Shown here in pieces: positions 36,001 through 43,536 of a stretch of DNA of 64,000 bases. Each line of letters begins with the position of its first letter. Within the stretch, counting starts at the first letter, position 1. Origin of the DNA: Gelidibacter maritimus (GTDB lineage: Bacteria; Bacteroidota; Bacteroidia; Flavobacteriales; Flavobacteriaceae); assembly GCF_014062315.1 (NCBI RefSeq), contig NZ_JACGLT010000007.1, forward strand, positions 1 through 64,000. The letters are read 5' to 3'. The notes under the pieces were generated by a model. The model searched no databases, had not been told where the DNA came from, and was given only the letters and a program-made list of their open reading frames with translations. The translations under genes and the position numbers were made by a program.

Positions 36001-36213
36001 ACACGCTTAAGGAGTATGATGGATTTAGGACTTACAGTAAAAAACATAAACGAATACGGTAGATTCTCGGAGCTCAAAGAAACAGTTAATAAAGAAAAAG
36101 CCAAAGCCTACTTTGAAGAAATAGAAGATACTACAATGCCTCAATATAAAGTGAATATTAAAGTAGATGCGTTTTTACAGAAGTTTATTCTGGAAGGCGG
36201 CTTTGAGTTTTAA
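33085..36213 (+). CDS. hsdR: Type I restriction endonuclease subunit (HsdR)
   Basis: HsdR is the motor and nuclease subunit that translocates and cuts unmodified DNA. The 1042 residues show the PD-(D/E)xK nuclease (GDLMLLINGMPLIHIELKKS, about 140-160), superfamily 2 helicase motifs I (HTTGSGKTMTS, about 295), II (FIVDEAHRS, about 406) and III (FFGFTGTPIQ), and motif VI (AFSRTNRLFKR). A C-terminal helical domain for complex assembly follows. It starts 29 nt after hsdS. All motifs are intact, so the system is probably active. It is the last gene of the M-S-R operon. Confidence 0.94.
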   Translation: MIFNKESEFEKALIEALTHKGWENKIIKNPTEKDLLNNWANILFENNRDIDRLNDHPLTEGEMQQIIEQVNTLRTPLKLNGFINGKTVAITRDNPDDTLHFGKEVSLKIYDRHEIAAGQSRYQIAQQPRYKSKSNILGDRRGDLMLLINGMPLIHIELKKSGVPVSQAYNQIEKYARANVFTGIFSLVQIFVAMEPEQTRYFANPGPDGNFNKDFYFQWADFNNEPINLWSDIATSLLSIPMAHRLIGFYTVPDSSDGVLKVMRSYQYYAANAISDKVAKTDWKSKNALGGFIWHTTGSGKTMTSFKSAQLIANSKDADKVVFLMDRIELGTQSLKEYRGFSDDNEEVQATENTGVLVTKLKSDDPANTLIVTSIQKMSLINDEEGGLNAADLKIMNSKRMVFIVDEAHRSTFGDMLITIKETFPWAIFFGFTGTPIQDENQKKMNTTATVFGDELHRYSIADGIRDKNVLGFDPYKVLTYKDKDLRTAVALEKAKANNVQEALEDPKKKKIFLKYMNEVKMAGSYNNAGKYVTGIEDLLPASQYERAEHTHTVVDDILENWLLLSQGGKFHAIFATQSIPDAINYYRLLKNAKPDLKVTALFDPTIDNNGNSEYKEDALIEIIEDYNERYDQDFKLANYGKMKKDIASRLAHKAPYLRIATEPEKQLDILIVVDQMLTGFDSKWVNTLYMDKLMAYENIIQAFSRTNRLFKRDEKPHGTIRYYRKPHTMERNVDAAIKLYSGDKPTGLFVERLPFNLKAMNNVYKDIAQLFNLAGIDNFEKLPDDLAERGRFAKLFNEYNAFLEAAKVQGFTWSKLEYTFGKGKGRKTITLALDKYIYDILVLRYKELLGNGGSGGDLEVPYEIEGHITEIDTGKIDADYMNSRFEKYLKKLNSKDVSKDELQQTLDELHKSFASLTQEQQKYANLFLHDVQRGNAKLEAGKTLKDYINIYQFNAKNDQIRKVATILGLDETRLRSMMDLGLTVKNINEYGRFSELKETVNKEKAKAYFEEIEDTTMPQYKVNIKVDAFLQKFILEGGFEF

Positions 36214-36691
36214 ATAATTGAATTTCTCTAATTAACCTGTTAGCGTTATAAAATAATAGAAGTCAACAACAATTTAAGCAAAAGTGTTAACGGTTAACTT
36301 TTTAAACAAATTAAAAAGGCGTTTGGAAATGAGGATACAAAATTGGATTTTTTTATTTTTTAATCAAGATTTATTACTCTACTGAGATGATATACGGTTG
36401 CAGACGTGTTGCACCACCCATCGGTTTTAGCACGGATATCTGACTAAAATGAGCATTTAGAGTAGCTAATGTTTAGGGTGGAAGCAAAGGGATGAGAGGC
36501 TAGCAATAAAGATTGAAAGATTGTTAAGAGCACAAGAACTAAATCAGAGCATTCTTGAAAGCAGCTTATGTACCGTCCGTGTTAAGTGAAGTAGTAATTT
36601 TAAGTTGCCATCAAGAGTAGGATTATGGGCGGGCAAGTGTGTTGTTGGAGAAAATTAAAGCAAAGATTAAGAATTAAAAATTTATAACTCA
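36214..36691. other. Intergenic region after hsdR
   Basis: About 480 bp with no intact gene. Around 36512-36570 the plus strand reads IKIERLLRAQELNQSILESS, reminiscent of the C-terminal helix of HsdS proteins, but no frame extends it. It may be an old recombination scar. Nothing else recognisable. Confidence 0.3.
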
Positions 36692-36776
36692 TTTGTGAAT
36701 CACAAAACAATTTGTGATTCATATTTTGTTATATTTGGGTCACAAAGATTATTGTTACTCATGCATAAGTCACAAA
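36692..36776 (+). promoter_or_regulatory. fic promoter with TTTGTGA/TCACAAA operator array
   Basis: A perfect 15-bp palindrome TTTGTGA-A-TCACAAA occupies 36692-36706. Further half sites are TTTGTGA 36711-36717, TCACAAA 36740-36746 and TCACAAA 36770-36776, the last one base from the fic ATG. The -7 box TATATTTG (36730-36737) lies between two inverted half sites. The arrangement predicts repression by a dimeric DNA-binding protein, most simply the Fic protein itself through its C-terminal winged helix. Confidence 0.65.
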
Positions 36777-36777
36777 G

Positions 36778-37869
36778 ATGAAACCCTATATACCACATAC
36801 ATTACCAATTGAAGCTATAGAATGGCATAAGTTCATAGACCTTATGGGAAAAGCGAACAGGTATATAGCCCGTTATGATGGTCTTCTACAATCAGTTATC
36901 AACCCTGATGTGCTTTTAGCGCCATTACGCACGCAAGAAGCTGTACACTCATCAAAAATTGAAGGAACTCAAGCCTCTTTAAGAGATGTTTTGCAGTTTG
37001 AAGGAGAACAAGATGTTGAAGACTACAAGAAAGACGATATTTATGAAGTTATAAATTATCGTATTGCCTTAAAGGAAGGAAGAGAGCAGATGCAAAGTAT
37101 CCCACTTACGCTAAACCTAATTCGTAAAATGCACAATACTTTAATGCATGACGTTAGAGGTAGCAGCGCAGATCCAGGAAATTTTAGGCGTATTCAAAAC
37201 TTTATTGGTGCACCAGGGTCTACTATAGATGATGCCAGATTTGTACCGCCAACCGTTCCAGTTATGATGGAGGCACTAAGCAACTGGGAAAAATATATGC
37301 ATCATGAAGAATTGGATGTGATTGTTCAATTGGCGATTGTACATGCACAGTTTGAGATAATTCATCCATTTTTAGACGGAAACGGTAGAATGGGACGGAT
37401 CCTAATTCCTTTATTTTTGTATCATAAGAAAATAATACATGAACCTGTTTTTTATCTCAGTGATTATTTAGAAAATCACAGGTCTGAGTATTATGATGCT
37501 TTAAAAAATATTACAGATAGTGGGGTTTGGACAAATTGGATCCGGTTTTTTTTAAATGCTATTATTGTTCAGGCAGAAAAGAATATAAATAAGACAAGAG
37601 CAATTATTAATCTATACGAGGAGGTTAAAAAGGAAATAATAGAAAGCACCCATAGCCAATATGCGGTTCATTGTTTAGACACTATTTTTATTCAACCCAT
37701 ATTTTCCTCTAACTATTTTTCGAAAAATTCGGGTATTCCAAAATCGAGTACAACACGGCTTTTAGATATTTTAGTGAAAGAAAAGGTTCTTGTTATTGCA
37801 GAAGCGGGCGCAGGGAGGAGACCAACTATTTATGCTTTTAAAAGATTACTGTCTATAGTAAATGATTAG
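36778..37869 (+). CDS. Fic-family AMP-transferase with C-terminal winged helix
   Basis: This 363-residue enzyme transfers AMP (or a similar group) from a nucleotide to a hydroxyl of a target protein. The catalytic motif HPFLDGNGRMGR starts near residue 196 and is complete. An inhibitory helix motif of the (S/T)xxxEG type is present near the N-terminus (Ser58 to Gly63, SSKIEG), marking a class II, self-inhibited Fic. The C-terminal 80 residues look like a winged HTH (YFSKNSGIPKSSTTRLLDIL). TCACAAA sites upstream suggest self-regulation. It lies next to a complete and a relic restriction locus, which is a common place for such genes. Confidence 0.9.
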   Translation: MKPYIPHTLPIEAIEWHKFIDLMGKANRYIARYDGLLQSVINPDVLLAPLRTQEAVHSSKIEGTQASLRDVLQFEGEQDVEDYKKDDIYEVINYRIALKEGREQMQSIPLTLNLIRKMHNTLMHDVRGSSADPGNFRRIQNFIGAPGSTIDDARFVPPTVPVMMEALSNWEKYMHHEELDVIVQLAIVHAQFEIIHPFLDGNGRMGRILIPLFLYHKKIIHEPVFYLSDYLENHRSEYYDALKNITDSGVWTNWIRFFLNAIIVQAEKNINKTRAIINLYEEVKKEIIESTHSQYAVHCLDTIFIQPIFSSNYFSKNSGIPKSSTTRLLDILVKEKVLVIAEAGAGRRPTIYAFKRLLSIVND

Positions 37870-37980
37870 CAAATGATGTTGCAAATCATCTATGAGCCAC
37901 GAGATAATTTGCAACTTACATGATTAAAAATGTAAGTTACAAAACTATAAGGTTCATGGCTGCTAACTCAGTAGTTTTTT

Positions 37981-38223
37981 GGTTCGGAAACAGGAAATAC
38001 TGGACAAGGTAGTGTAGGAGTGAAATCTATAAAGGAAACTTTAGTTCTATTTCCAGACCATAAACATCAACAAATTGTCCAAGCAATAGAAAGTCGTTTA
38101 TCAGGACATAGCAGAGCGTTTAGAACAAGCTCAAGTCCTATGCAAGGTATTTTGAAGACAGCTTTTGTAAGCAGATTGTTAAGCGAAGCAGAGATTGAAA
38201 GATGCAAGCAGGAGAAAGATTAG
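37981..38223 (+). pseudogene. HsdS C-terminal relic
   Basis: From 37981 the frame reads GSETGNTGQGSVGVKSIKET, the end of a recognition domain, then QQIVQAIESRLSG, the start of the distal spacer helix. It shifts frame twice: the expected DIAERLEQAQVL is found in another frame. It returns to LKTAFVSRLLSEAEIERCKQ, the classic HsdS tail. The upstream part is missing. This is a deleted and frameshifted specificity subunit, different from the intact one at 31865, showing an older restriction locus here. Confidence 0.75.
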
Positions 38224-38331
38224 GAAAAATAGTCAATTATTAATTACCGGAAAATACTCAATGGTTTAAAAAATAGGCTATTCGGAAATTCCGTCAGACC
38301 AATGAAATACTAAATGAAAGAATAAAACCAA

Positions 38332-38751
38332 ATAGAAATTTATCAAACCAAAGATGGTTCTACTCAAATTAAGGTACAATTTTAACAGGAGACGGTTTGG
38401 CTTACCCAAGCCCAAAAAGACAACAGCTTTGAAAGTTCCATAGCTCAGATTACAAAAGGTTTTAGTGAAGATGATTTTTATATAACCTTAGAAGAAAAAG
38501 CAATAATGTTCTTATATTTAATTGTAAAAAATCACTCCTTTGCAGATGGCAATAAGCGAATAGCAGCAGCTTGATTTTTTGAAATTTTACAACAAAATGG
38601 CAGACTTTTTAATGCGCAAAAAAAAACCATTAATTAATAGTGATATTTTGGCAAGTTTAACTCTTTTTTAGCTTCGAGTCAACCTGAAGAAATGGAAAGG
38701 GTAAAACGTTTAGTGACCAGTGTATTAAATAGAAGTACACAAAATGATTGA
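38332..38751 (+). pseudogene. RhuM/Fic-type protein relic
   Basis: In one frame, 38332 onward gives IEIYQTKDGSTQIKVQF, stop, QETVWLTQAQ, the N-terminus of RhuM-family proteins. After an internal deletion come EEKAIMFLYLIVKNHSFADG and NKRIAAA (a Fic/Doc-type motif), then a stop. In a shifted frame it resumes SSQPEEMERVKRLVTSVLN and ends at 38751. Several stops and a deletion show it is dead. RhuM and Fic genes are frequent passengers inside type I restriction operons, so this and the HsdS relic are likely the debris of one locus. Confidence 0.75.
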
Positions 38752-38797
38752 CAGATTAATTAAATAATAATAAATACCTATTAACAATTTAACAATT

Positions 38798-39487
38798 ATG
38801 AAAATTTACACACGTCCTTTAAGCGTCTTTTTATTTTGCATCTTAACTTCAACGTCTCAGGGTCAAGATTGGCCTAATTTGAAAAGATATCAAAATCTTA
38901 ACGCTCAATTAGATGCTCCTAAACCAACTGAACATCGTATTGTGTTTATGGGTAATTCCATTACGGAAGGCTGGGGAAAAAAGCGACCTGAGTTTTTTGC
39001 GAACAAGGATTATATTAATCGTGGGATAGGGGGTCAGACCACGCCTCAAATGCTTTTGCGTTTTAGGCAAGATGTAGTCAATTTAAATCCATCAGTAGTC
39101 GTGTTATTGGCAGGAACAAATGATATTGCCCAGAATACGGGACCGTCAACAATTGAAATGATTATGGATAATATTAAATCCATGACTGAAATAGCTGTGG
39201 CTAACAATATAGAAATTATATTGTGTTCTGTATTGCCTGCTTCAGATTTTCCTTGGAGACCAGGGTTAGAACCGGCGCAGAAAGTTGTTGAACTCAATGG
39301 CCTCATAGAGAAGTTTGCCCACGAGCGCGACCTTATTTATGTAGATTATTTTACCGCTATGGTTAATGCTTCAAATGGATTAAGAGCTGAATTGGGTGAT
39401 GACGGAATCCATCCTAACAAGGAAGGGTATTTAATTATGGAGCCACTCATTGAAGAGGGAATAAGAAAGGCTTTAGAAAGCAAATAG
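38798..39487 (+). CDS. Secreted SGNH/GDSL-type esterase
   Basis: This 229-residue hydrolase has a signal peptide (MKIYTRPLSVFLFCILTSTS ending near GQD) and all four SGNH blocks: Ser54 in MGNSITEG, Gly79 in IGGQT, Asn108 in AGTNDI, and Asp202/His205 in DDGIHPN. These enzymes usually remove acetyl or other acyl groups from carbohydrates. It lies just outside the leftward PUL-like operon, converging on it and sharing a terminator. It could deacylate the same substrate, though it could also be a general esterase. Motifs complete. Confidence 0.88.
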   Translation: MKIYTRPLSVFLFCILTSTSQGQDWPNLKRYQNLNAQLDAPKPTEHRIVFMGNSITEGWGKKRPEFFANKDYINRGIGGQTTPQMLLRFRQDVVNLNPSVVVLLAGTNDIAQNTGPSTIEMIMDNIKSMTEIAVANNIEIILCSVLPASDFPWRPGLEPAQKVVELNGLIEKFAHERDLIYVDYFTAMVNASNGLRAELGDDGIHPNKEGYLIMEPLIEEGIRKALESK

Positions 39488-39578
39488 ATTCATTTATAAT
39501 GATTTTTAAGCGGGTAATTAGCCTCTCTTTTTACCCACATTAATCCACTATAAAAGATCTTCTGATTCTTCTAAAAAC

Positions 39579-39619
39579 AACAAGCAGTTAAAGGTTGATA
39601 TAGCCCTTAACTGCTTGTT
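39579..39619. terminator. Bidirectional terminator between esterase and phosphatase
   Basis: AACAAGCAGTTAA (39579-39591) pairs with TTAACTGCTTGTT (39607-39619), a perfect 13-bp stem with a 15-nt loop, flanked by an A-rich left and T-rich right side. It would end the esterase transcript and the long leftward operon. Confidence 0.85.
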
Positions 39620-39704
39620 CTGTTTTACTTGCTTTTCAATAGTGTGTTTAAATTGCCTTAACCCAAGCTATCCGGTGTAGATAGTTCTTGCATAAATTTA
39701 TTAT

Positions 39705-41354
39705 TTAATCAAGTAATTGAAACAAAGGTTGCCCTGAAACACCATTAGGATTTGGTATGTTTAAAAGGTTTGAAACTGTAGGCGCAATATCAACTATGGA
39801 AGTATATTCCGATGTGCTGCCGTGCTTAACTCCATGTCCATAAAAAATTAATGGAACATGGGTATCATACGTATGTCCGCTACCATGTGTGGTTCCTTTT
39901 TTAACTACAGTTGGTATAGTGCCAGGTTCTAAGATATAAAGGACGTCTCCGCTACGGTTATGATCATAACCATTTTGAAGCATAGATGCAATGCCTGAGT
40001 TATAGTAGCCGTTCAACATTTGGGAACGCACATACACTTTGTCTACCATATCTGTTGCCAATACAAATTCTGCTACATCACGCTCTAAATCTTTAGCATT
40101 GATTTTTGCATTCCTGAGAGCTGAGTGATTGAAGAATATTTGATTATTGGATACGTTGCTAATAAGATTAGCAATTCCATATTTCTCTTCTAAATAAGTC
40201 TTAAGAGCATTTCTCATGGCTCCAGTGTTAAAGTTGTAAGCAGGAATTTTTACCGACTCTAAATAGGATGGTACTTCGGCTGCACCATGATCTGAAGTTA
40301 AAAAAAGAGTGTATTTGCCTTTTCCGACTTGCTTATCAAGGTGATCAATAAGAGTAGCAATATTAAGATCCAAACGAATGTAAGCATCTTGTAGTTCTTT
40401 GGAATTGACCCCGAAGTTATGGCCAATATAATCTGTATTTGAATAACTTATTGTCAGAAAGTCGGTATTTTCTCCTTGACCCAGTTTTTCTCCGTCGATG
40501 GCAGCAATTGCGAAGTCAGTGGTTAAATCGCCACCATAAGCAACTGATTTTAAAATGTCATAACCGCCATTTTTTGCTTTCAAGGCTTTCAAATCATAGG
40601 GGAAGGAAGCGGTTTCTTTTCCTTTGAATCCTTTTTCAAAATTATTGATATCTGGTCCGCTTTCAGTATAAGATTCTATATCGTAATAAGTGTCCCAAAC
40701 TTTTAGATATTCATCTACTTTCCTTGAATTATTAAATTTGGTGACCCATTTTGGAAGTTTTTGCATATAATAGCTGCTGGTAATCCATTTACCTTCATTT
40801 TCCCCGTGGAACCAATATGCTGCATTTGCCGTGTGGCCTGCGGGCAATATGGCGCTTCGGTCTTTCAGCGCAATTCCTATGGTTTTGCCTCGGAATTGTG
40901 AGCTCAACCTGTTTTCATCTGTAATGGTGGTTGATTTTAAACGGTGCGGAGACATAGCGCCAGCCTTTGATGTTGTACCCACTGGTGAGACTCCCGGATC
41001 GGAAACGCAATAAATGGTCTCTGCGGTTTGTTTGTCGAACCATTCGTTGGCAATGATGCCGTGGTTCATTGGACTTGTTCCAGTAAAAATTGAGGCATGT
41101 CCTGGTGCGGTATAGGTGGGTATGTAATTATAATGATTGTTTTTGAAAATGAAACCTTGATTTACAAGTTTTTTGAATCCATTATTACCATACTTATTCC
41201 AGTATCTATACACGTAATCCGCTCTCATTTGATCCACTACAATGCCAATAACTAGCTTTGGCTTTTCTTGTTGTTTGTCAATACTATTATTTTGAGCATA
41301 AAGACTGTTCTGTAAAAATAAAATTACAACTAATGTTAGGGTCTTGATTTTCAT
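39705..41354 (-). CDS. pafA: PafA-type alkaline phosphatase (periplasmic, phosphomonoesterase)
   Basis: This 549-residue exported enzyme of the alkaline phosphatase superfamily has a signal peptide (MKIKTLTLVVILFLQNSLYA). Active-site residues match PafA: metal ligand Asp41 (VVDQMRADY), nucleophile Thr82 (PTYTAPGHASIFTGT), Asn103 (GIIANEWFD), and Lys164 and Arg166 (ALKDRSAILPAGH). PafA enzymes hydrolyse phosphate monoesters and are not inhibited by phosphate. It is the last gene of the operon, 74 nt after the epimerase gene. Its presence suggests release of phosphate from the imported substrate, supported by the EEP gene two positions upstream. Confidence 0.88.
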   Translation of the reverse strand: MKIKTLTLVVILFLQNSLYAQNNSIDKQQEKPKLVIGIVVDQMRADYVYRYWNKYGNNGFKKLVNQGFIFKNNHYNYIPTYTAPGHASIFTGTSPMNHGIIANEWFDKQTAETIYCVSDPGVSPVGTTSKAGAMSPHRLKSTTITDENRLSSQFRGKTIGIALKDRSAILPAGHTANAAYWFHGENEGKWITSSYYMQKLPKWVTKFNNSRKVDEYLKVWDTYYDIESYTESGPDINNFEKGFKGKETASFPYDLKALKAKNGGYDILKSVAYGGDLTTDFAIAAIDGEKLGQGENTDFLTISYSNTDYIGHNFGVNSKELQDAYIRLDLNIATLIDHLDKQVGKGKYTLFLTSDHGAAEVPSYLESVKIPAYNFNTGAMRNALKTYLEEKYGIANLISNVSNNQIFFNHSALRNAKINAKDLERDVAEFVLATDMVDKVYVRSQMLNGYYNSGIASMLQNGYDHNRSGDVLYILEPGTIPTVVKKGTTHGSGHTYDTHVPLIFYGHGVKHGSTSEYTSIVDIAPTVSNLLNIPNPNGVSGQPLFQLLD

Positions 41355-41428
41355 TTTTTTATGGCGTTTTAGTCTAATTATTGATTGAAGTAGCGGTGCT
41401 AAAATAATTGCTGAAAATGTTATATGTT

Positions 41429-42637
41429 TTATAACTGAGCAATTGGAACCTTTTTTTCCTGCATTTTCTCCAGTTTATCCATCAGTTGCCAAAGATTAAA
41501 TAATCCTCTTGGCACGTGAAAACAGCCTTTCCATTTTCCACCTTTTAGATCATGGGTAACCTTGCCTTCACGGCTTAAATACCCAAACCACTCACCATGC
41601 TCTTCATCAACAAATTTGCCCCATGTATAATCATGAAGTTTTACAAACCATTGCCATAATTCAGGATTTTGCGTGTGATAAAATCCTTTTAAACACGCAA
41701 TCATAGCCTCAATATGTGGCCACCATAATTTCTGATCCCATTCCAATTGCTCTGGAGGATTCCCCTTTAAATCCATAAAATAGAAAATACCACCATGGTC
41801 TTTGTCCCAACTGTATTCTAAGGTTGATATGACTATGTTTGCACACTTTTCAATTAATTTAGGATCTTTTAGTTTTTCTCCGACATCCATTAAAAACCAA
41901 AGAGTCTCCAAGCCATGGCCAGGATTGACAAGTCGCCCGGCAAAGCTGTCAACAAACTCTCCATTTGGACCTACGTTTTCAACAATAATTCCTTTATCGG
42001 CATTGTAAAACTGATTTATTATTAAGTCTTTTACTGAAGTGAGTTGGTCCTTGACCGTAGTTTCGTCCAAGATGTGACTTAATTCCTGGACGAGGTTGCT
42101 GAGGATCATAGGAAGTGCTAAGTTTTTTAACTCTCTAGTGCCCGGATAAGATTTATTATAAGTGCCTTTGGGATTGCTCTGTCTTAGCAAAATATTCTCA
42201 AAGGTTTGTTTTGCTATGCGAGTGTAATTTTCATTATTAAGAGCTTTGCTTAGTTGGGAGAATGCCATTGCCGCAAAACAATCAGAAAATATATTGTATG
42301 GCTGAATCAATGGCGCGCCTTTTTCTTGTAAGGAAAAATACCAATTACCGGCTTTATCACGCCCATGCTTCTCTAAAAAATCAGCACCATGTTTTGCAAT
42401 GTTTAACCATTCTGTATTGCGCTCAATTTCATTGTAAAATTTGGCGAAGGTCCACACTTGTCTGCATTGTAACCAAATTAACTTCTCTGTGTCATAAACG
42501 TCACCATTAGTTTTTAAACAGCTATAGTAGCCTCCATTTCTTTTATCTAAAGAGTGGGTCATCCAAAAAGGAATGACGTTGTCGAATAGGTTTTCACGAT
42601 AGAGTTTTTTATAGCGGGTAAAATCTTCTTTCAGCAT
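41429..42637 (-). CDS. AGE-family sugar 2-epimerase (N-acylglucosamine/cellobiose-type)
   Basis: This 402-residue cytoplasmic (alpha/alpha)6-barrel epimerase interconverts the C2 configuration of free sugars, such as N-acetylglucosamine/N-acetylmannosamine or glucose/mannose types. Family landmarks are NGGYYSCLKTNGDVYDTEKL, WLQCRQVWTFAKFY, a catalytic-type His in NPGHGLETLWFLMD, and another in KLWWPHIEAMIA. Without a signal peptide it acts inside the cell. It is the sixth gene of the leftward operon. The substrate cannot be fixed from sequence; the operon lacks the aldolase and sialidase of a sialic acid pathway. Confidence 0.85.
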   Translation of the reverse strand: MLKEDFTRYKKLYRENLFDNVIPFWMTHSLDKRNGGYYSCLKTNGDVYDTEKLIWLQCRQVWTFAKFYNEIERNTEWLNIAKHGADFLEKHGRDKAGNWYFSLQEKGAPLIQPYNIFSDCFAAMAFSQLSKALNNENYTRIAKQTFENILLRQSNPKGTYNKSYPGTRELKNLALPMILSNLVQELSHILDETTVKDQLTSVKDLIINQFYNADKGIIVENVGPNGEFVDSFAGRLVNPGHGLETLWFLMDVGEKLKDPKLIEKCANIVISTLEYSWDKDHGGIFYFMDLKGNPPEQLEWDQKLWWPHIEAMIACLKGFYHTQNPELWQWFVKLHDYTWGKFVDEEHGEWFGYLSREGKVTHDLKGGKWKGCFHVPRGLFNLWQLMDKLEKMQEKKVPIAQL

Positions 42638-42690
42638 GACATTTAAATTGTTAAATAGTTTTAGGTTAATATTGATTAATTTTCGACTGA

Positions 42691-43518
42691 TTATTCTGTC
42701 GAGTACTCTAATTCCATAATGAGCGGAAGATGGTCAGATGCATAATTTTCCTCCACCGTGTAGTAATCTTTGATTGTAAATTTATTAGCGGCCACTTTAT
42801 TTAGCAGAATATAATCAATGGTGGTGTTTGCATTTACTGCTGGAAACGTTCCTGGACAAACTGTACACCCCCTAATAAATGTAGTGTTGAACGTATTCCA
42901 AATTTCATTCTCAGGAGTCATGTTGAAATCGCCTCCCAATATTATTGGAATATTCTCATAAGGCTTTAAAAATGTAATTATTTCCCTGGCCTGTACACGA
43001 CGGCTATCGTCAGATTTGTGATCAATGTGTGTAGAACCAAAAATTACTTTCTCTCCAGTAGTTAGCGTTACTTCAACAATGCCAATAGTTCTGAGTTCTG
43101 CTTCCATGCCGTCAGCTCCTGGCAAGGCGTGTTGTTTGGTGCTAAGTAATGGATATTTGGAAAGTATGGCAACGCCATAATCACCTCCTGAGCGGTTGAG
43201 TGCCTTTGCAAAGTAATAGTACATGTTGGTTTGATCAGCAATTGCTTTGGCTTGATCAAGGTCTTTTCCGGAACGTTCTGTAAAACGGTCCACCTCTTGT
43301 AAGGCCACCAAGTCTGGTTTTTCAGTATTAATGACATTGGCGATAGCATTTATATCCACAAAACCTGCTCCTTTAGAAGGAGGGTTGGCAATATGGATAT
43401 TATAGGTCATTACTTTTAAATTGGACTTAGGTTTCTCTGCATCCACGTCATCTTTTGTAGAGTTATCGCTCGAGCAAGCGAGGATAAATGCGGACATTAA
43501 AATAGATAGAAATTTCAT
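42691..43518 (-). CDS. Endonuclease/exonuclease/phosphatase (EEP) family lipoprotein
   Basis: This 275-residue protein has a lipoprotein signal (MKFLSILMSAFILACSSDNS) and a DNase I-like fold. EEP residues seen: Asn in MTYNIH, Glu in LQEVDRF, Asp/His in STHIDHKSD, the GGDFN motif, and the final SDHLPL. The family includes phosphodiesterases, sphingomyelinases and nucleases, all cutting phosphate ester bonds with a metal. Membrane-anchored outside the cytoplasm, it could release phosphate esters that PafA then finishes. It follows susD by 18 nt in the operon. Confidence 0.85.
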   Translation of the reverse strand: MKFLSILMSAFILACSSDNSTKDDVDAEKPKSNLKVMTYNIHIANPPSKGAGFVDINAIANVINTEKPDLVALQEVDRFTERSGKDLDQAKAIADQTNMYYYFAKALNRSGGDYGVAILSKYPLLSTKQHALPGADGMEAELRTIGIVEVTLTTGEKVIFGSTHIDHKSDDSRRVQAREIITFLKPYENIPIILGGDFNMTPENEIWNTFNTTFIRGCTVCPGTFPAVNANTTIDYILLNKVAANKFTIKDYYTVEENYASDHLPLIMELEYSTE

Positions 43519-43536
43519 AGTATTTTTATTTTTTGA

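Noticed and set aside
36512-36570. Possible second HsdS helix relic after hsdR
   Set aside because: Only about 20 residues resemble HsdS; too little to call a pseudogene.
39705-42637. Sialic acid catabolism suggested by the AGE epimerase plus SGNH esterase plus MFS
   Set aside because: No sialidase, NanA aldolase, kinase or deaminase is present, so the pathway is not supported.
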